Made by a program: the position numbers and the translations under genes
Shown: positions 52,390 to 53,497 of the stretch, in pieces
Layout: every line of letters begins with the position of its first letter
Numbering within the stretch: the stretch's first letter is position 1
Origin: Candidatus Rokuibacteriota bacterium
GTDB lineage: Bacteria; Methylomirabilota; Methylomirabilia; Rokubacteriales; CSP1-6
DNA length: 53,497 bases
Direction of reading: 5' to 3'
Assembly: GCA_003221635.1 (NCBI GenBank)
Contig: QHSR01000023.1
Coordinates: 1-53,497 of the forward strand
The notes under the pieces: model-generated
The model's database searches: none
Seen by the model: the letters and a program-made list of their open reading frames with translations, nothing else
What the model was told of the DNA's origin: nothing

Positions 52390-53497
52390 GTGCACCCGAG
52401 CGCCTGGGCGGCGCTGCTCGAGCGACCGCACCGTCTCTCCGCCATGGTCGTCGTCCTCGGCATCCTGGCGCCCGCGTTCAGCACGTTCATCACAGCCACG
52501 GTCCTCCCGTCGGCCATCGGCGAGATCGGCGGCGTCGCGATCTACGCGTGGGCCTCCACGGCCTATGCGGTCAGCTCGATCCTCGGGAGCGCCGGGAGCT
52601 CCGTCGTGGTCCGCCGGTCGGGAATGCGCCGCGCCTTCGTCCTGGCCGCTGCCGCCTTCGTCATGGGCGCGGGTGTCTGCGGCGCCGCGCCCACCATGCC
52701 GGTGCTCGTCGCGGGCCGTGGGCTTCAGGGTCTCGGCGGCGGCATGCTGATCGCCGCCGCTCACACGATGGTCCGCGAGGTCTTTCCCGAGGCCCTGTGG
52801 TCTCACATGCTCGCCACGATCTCCCTGGCCTGGGGCATCGCGGCGCTCGGCGGTCCTGCGCTGGGCGGCGTGCTGGCCGGGCTCGGCCTGTGGCGGATGG
52901 CGTTCTGGGCGATCACGCCGATCACCGTCGTCGCCGCCGCGCTGACCTGGCGCATCTTGCGGACGGTCGTGCGCCACGATGCCCATGCGACGAAGGTGCC
53001 GCTGGGGCGCCTCGCGCTCATCTGCGCGAGCGTCCTCAGCATCGGCGCGATCGCGAACACCCAGGCGACGGCCGCGCGCCTCGCCCTCCTTGCCGCCGCG
53101 GTCAGCGCCATCGCCCTCATGCTCCGGCTCGACGGCGCGGCGCCCTCGCGGCTCTTTCCGTCGGGCATGCTCTCGCTCAGGAACCGGATCGGAACGGGAT
53201 TCTGGATGATCTTCCTCCTGGGGATGTCGACGACACCGGGCGGCATCTACGTCCCGCTCTTCGTGCAGGTGCTGCACGGCATTTCCCCCGCGGCCGCCGG
53301 CTATCTCTACGCATCGCAGTCGCTCTCCTGGACGGCCGCCACGCTGCTGAGCGCGCGCGTCCCTACCGCCCGCGTCCATCGGGCGATCGCGCTCGGCCCG
53401 CTTCTCACGGCGTCGGGATTCGTGGGCCTGTTCCTCACGATCGGCTCGGGTCCAGTCCCGGTGATCGCGGCATCCCTGGTGCTGGTCGGCGGCGGCA
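52390..53497 (+). CDS. MFS transporter, DHA2-like (partial)
   Basis: About 369 residues visible, running off the right edge. At least ten hydrophobic segments. After helix 1 it reads STFITATVLPSAIGEIGG; a GRGLQGLGGGMLIAAAH block (motif of drug:H+ antiporters of the EmrB type) and LAWGIAALGGPALGGVLAG (motif C-like, typical of exporters) follow. Probably exports a small hydrophobic compound. GTG start without a Shine-Dalgarno, directly at a predicted transcription start. Confidence 0.85.
   Translation, partial: MHPSAWAALLERPHRLSAMVVVLGILAPAFSTFITATVLPSAIGEIGGVAIYAWASTAYAVSSILGSAGSSVVVRRSGMRRAFVLAAAAFVMGAGVCGAAPTMPVLVAGRGLQGLGGGMLIAAAHTMVREVFPEALWSHMLATISLAWGIAALGGPALGGVLAGLGLWRMAFWAITPITVVAAALTWRILRTVVRHDAHATKVPLGRLALICASVLSIGAIANTQATAARLALLAAAVSAIALMLRLDGAAPSRLFPSGMLSLRNRIGTGFWMIFLLGMSTTPGGIYVPLFVQVLHGISPAAAGYLYASQSLSWTAATLLSARVPTARVHRAIALGPLLTASGFVGLFLTIGSGPVPVIAASLVLVGGG

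Overview
The window is strongly GC-rich and dense with the gene families that dominate soil and sediment Rokubacteria/Methylomirabilota-type genomes: luciferase-like (LLM) flavin oxidoreductases, family III CoA-transferases, amidohydrolase-2 proteins, enolase-superfamily enzymes, DinB-like proteins and many ABC substrate-binding proteins. No rRNA, tRNA or marker protein is present, so this placement is an inference from gene content only. No phage, insertion sequence or CRISPR array was recognised.

Layout. 1-6.1 kb: partial S9 peptidase and DinB gene; then an amidohydrolase-like protein lacking its metal-binding motifs and a double-length CoA-transferase, with an LLM enzyme convergent to them. 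6.2-20 kb: enoyl-CoA hydratase, small secreted proteins, a frameshifted lipase-like lipoprotein, two paralogous family-5 solute-binding proteins without permeases, a ThDP enzyme, a HAD hydrolase, a thioesterase, MsrB, a methyltransferase/SnoaL pair and two more LLM enzymes. 19.4-37.3 kb: a nucleoside/nucleotide scavenging theme. An e(P4)-like acid phosphatase and a nucleoside 2-deoxyribosyltransferase gene diverge from a BMP-family binding protein. Its ATPase, two permeases, cytidine deaminase, an LLM enzyme and thymidine phosphorylase follow on the + strand, but the set is split twice: at 21.8-24.7 kb by a lower-GC block (hydrolase, VOC protein, enolase-superfamily enzyme, broken SUKH-like gene), and at 26.4-32.3 kb by amidohydrolases, a broken dioxygenase, an epimerase, an enolase-superfamily enzyme and an MFS exporter. 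37.3-43.8 kb: DinB, a dienelactone-hydrolase-like lipoprotein, a CoA-transferase, alanine racemase, a broken methyltransferase, an enolase-superfamily enzyme and an F420-type LLM enzyme. 43.8-53.5 kb: a secreted subtilase translationally coupled to a PrcB-domain protein, small envelope proteins, a sugar-type ABC importer with a broken binding-protein gene, an ACMSD-like amidohydrolase and a partial MFS exporter.

Two signals are not explained by ordinary gene content. First, three intergenic elements (12.8, 32.2 and 40.0 kb) share a conserved GC-rich core inside a long, nearly perfect terminal stem. The stem sequences differ between copies but stay paired, and inside the core two further helices form a pseudoknot-like arrangement. 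I do not recognise this family. Second, an unusual number of genes carry internal deletions, truncations or frameshifts (near 6.98, 7.93, 19.30, 24.72, 26.74, 27.38, 39.69, 41.33 and 50.34 kb). Several keep both their N- and C-terminal ends around a missing middle. This is either real gene erosion or an assembly artefact, and it must be settled before any of these genes is interpreted.

Several genes have a -10-like hexamer only 7-14 nt before the start codon, suggesting leaderless or nearly leaderless mRNAs.
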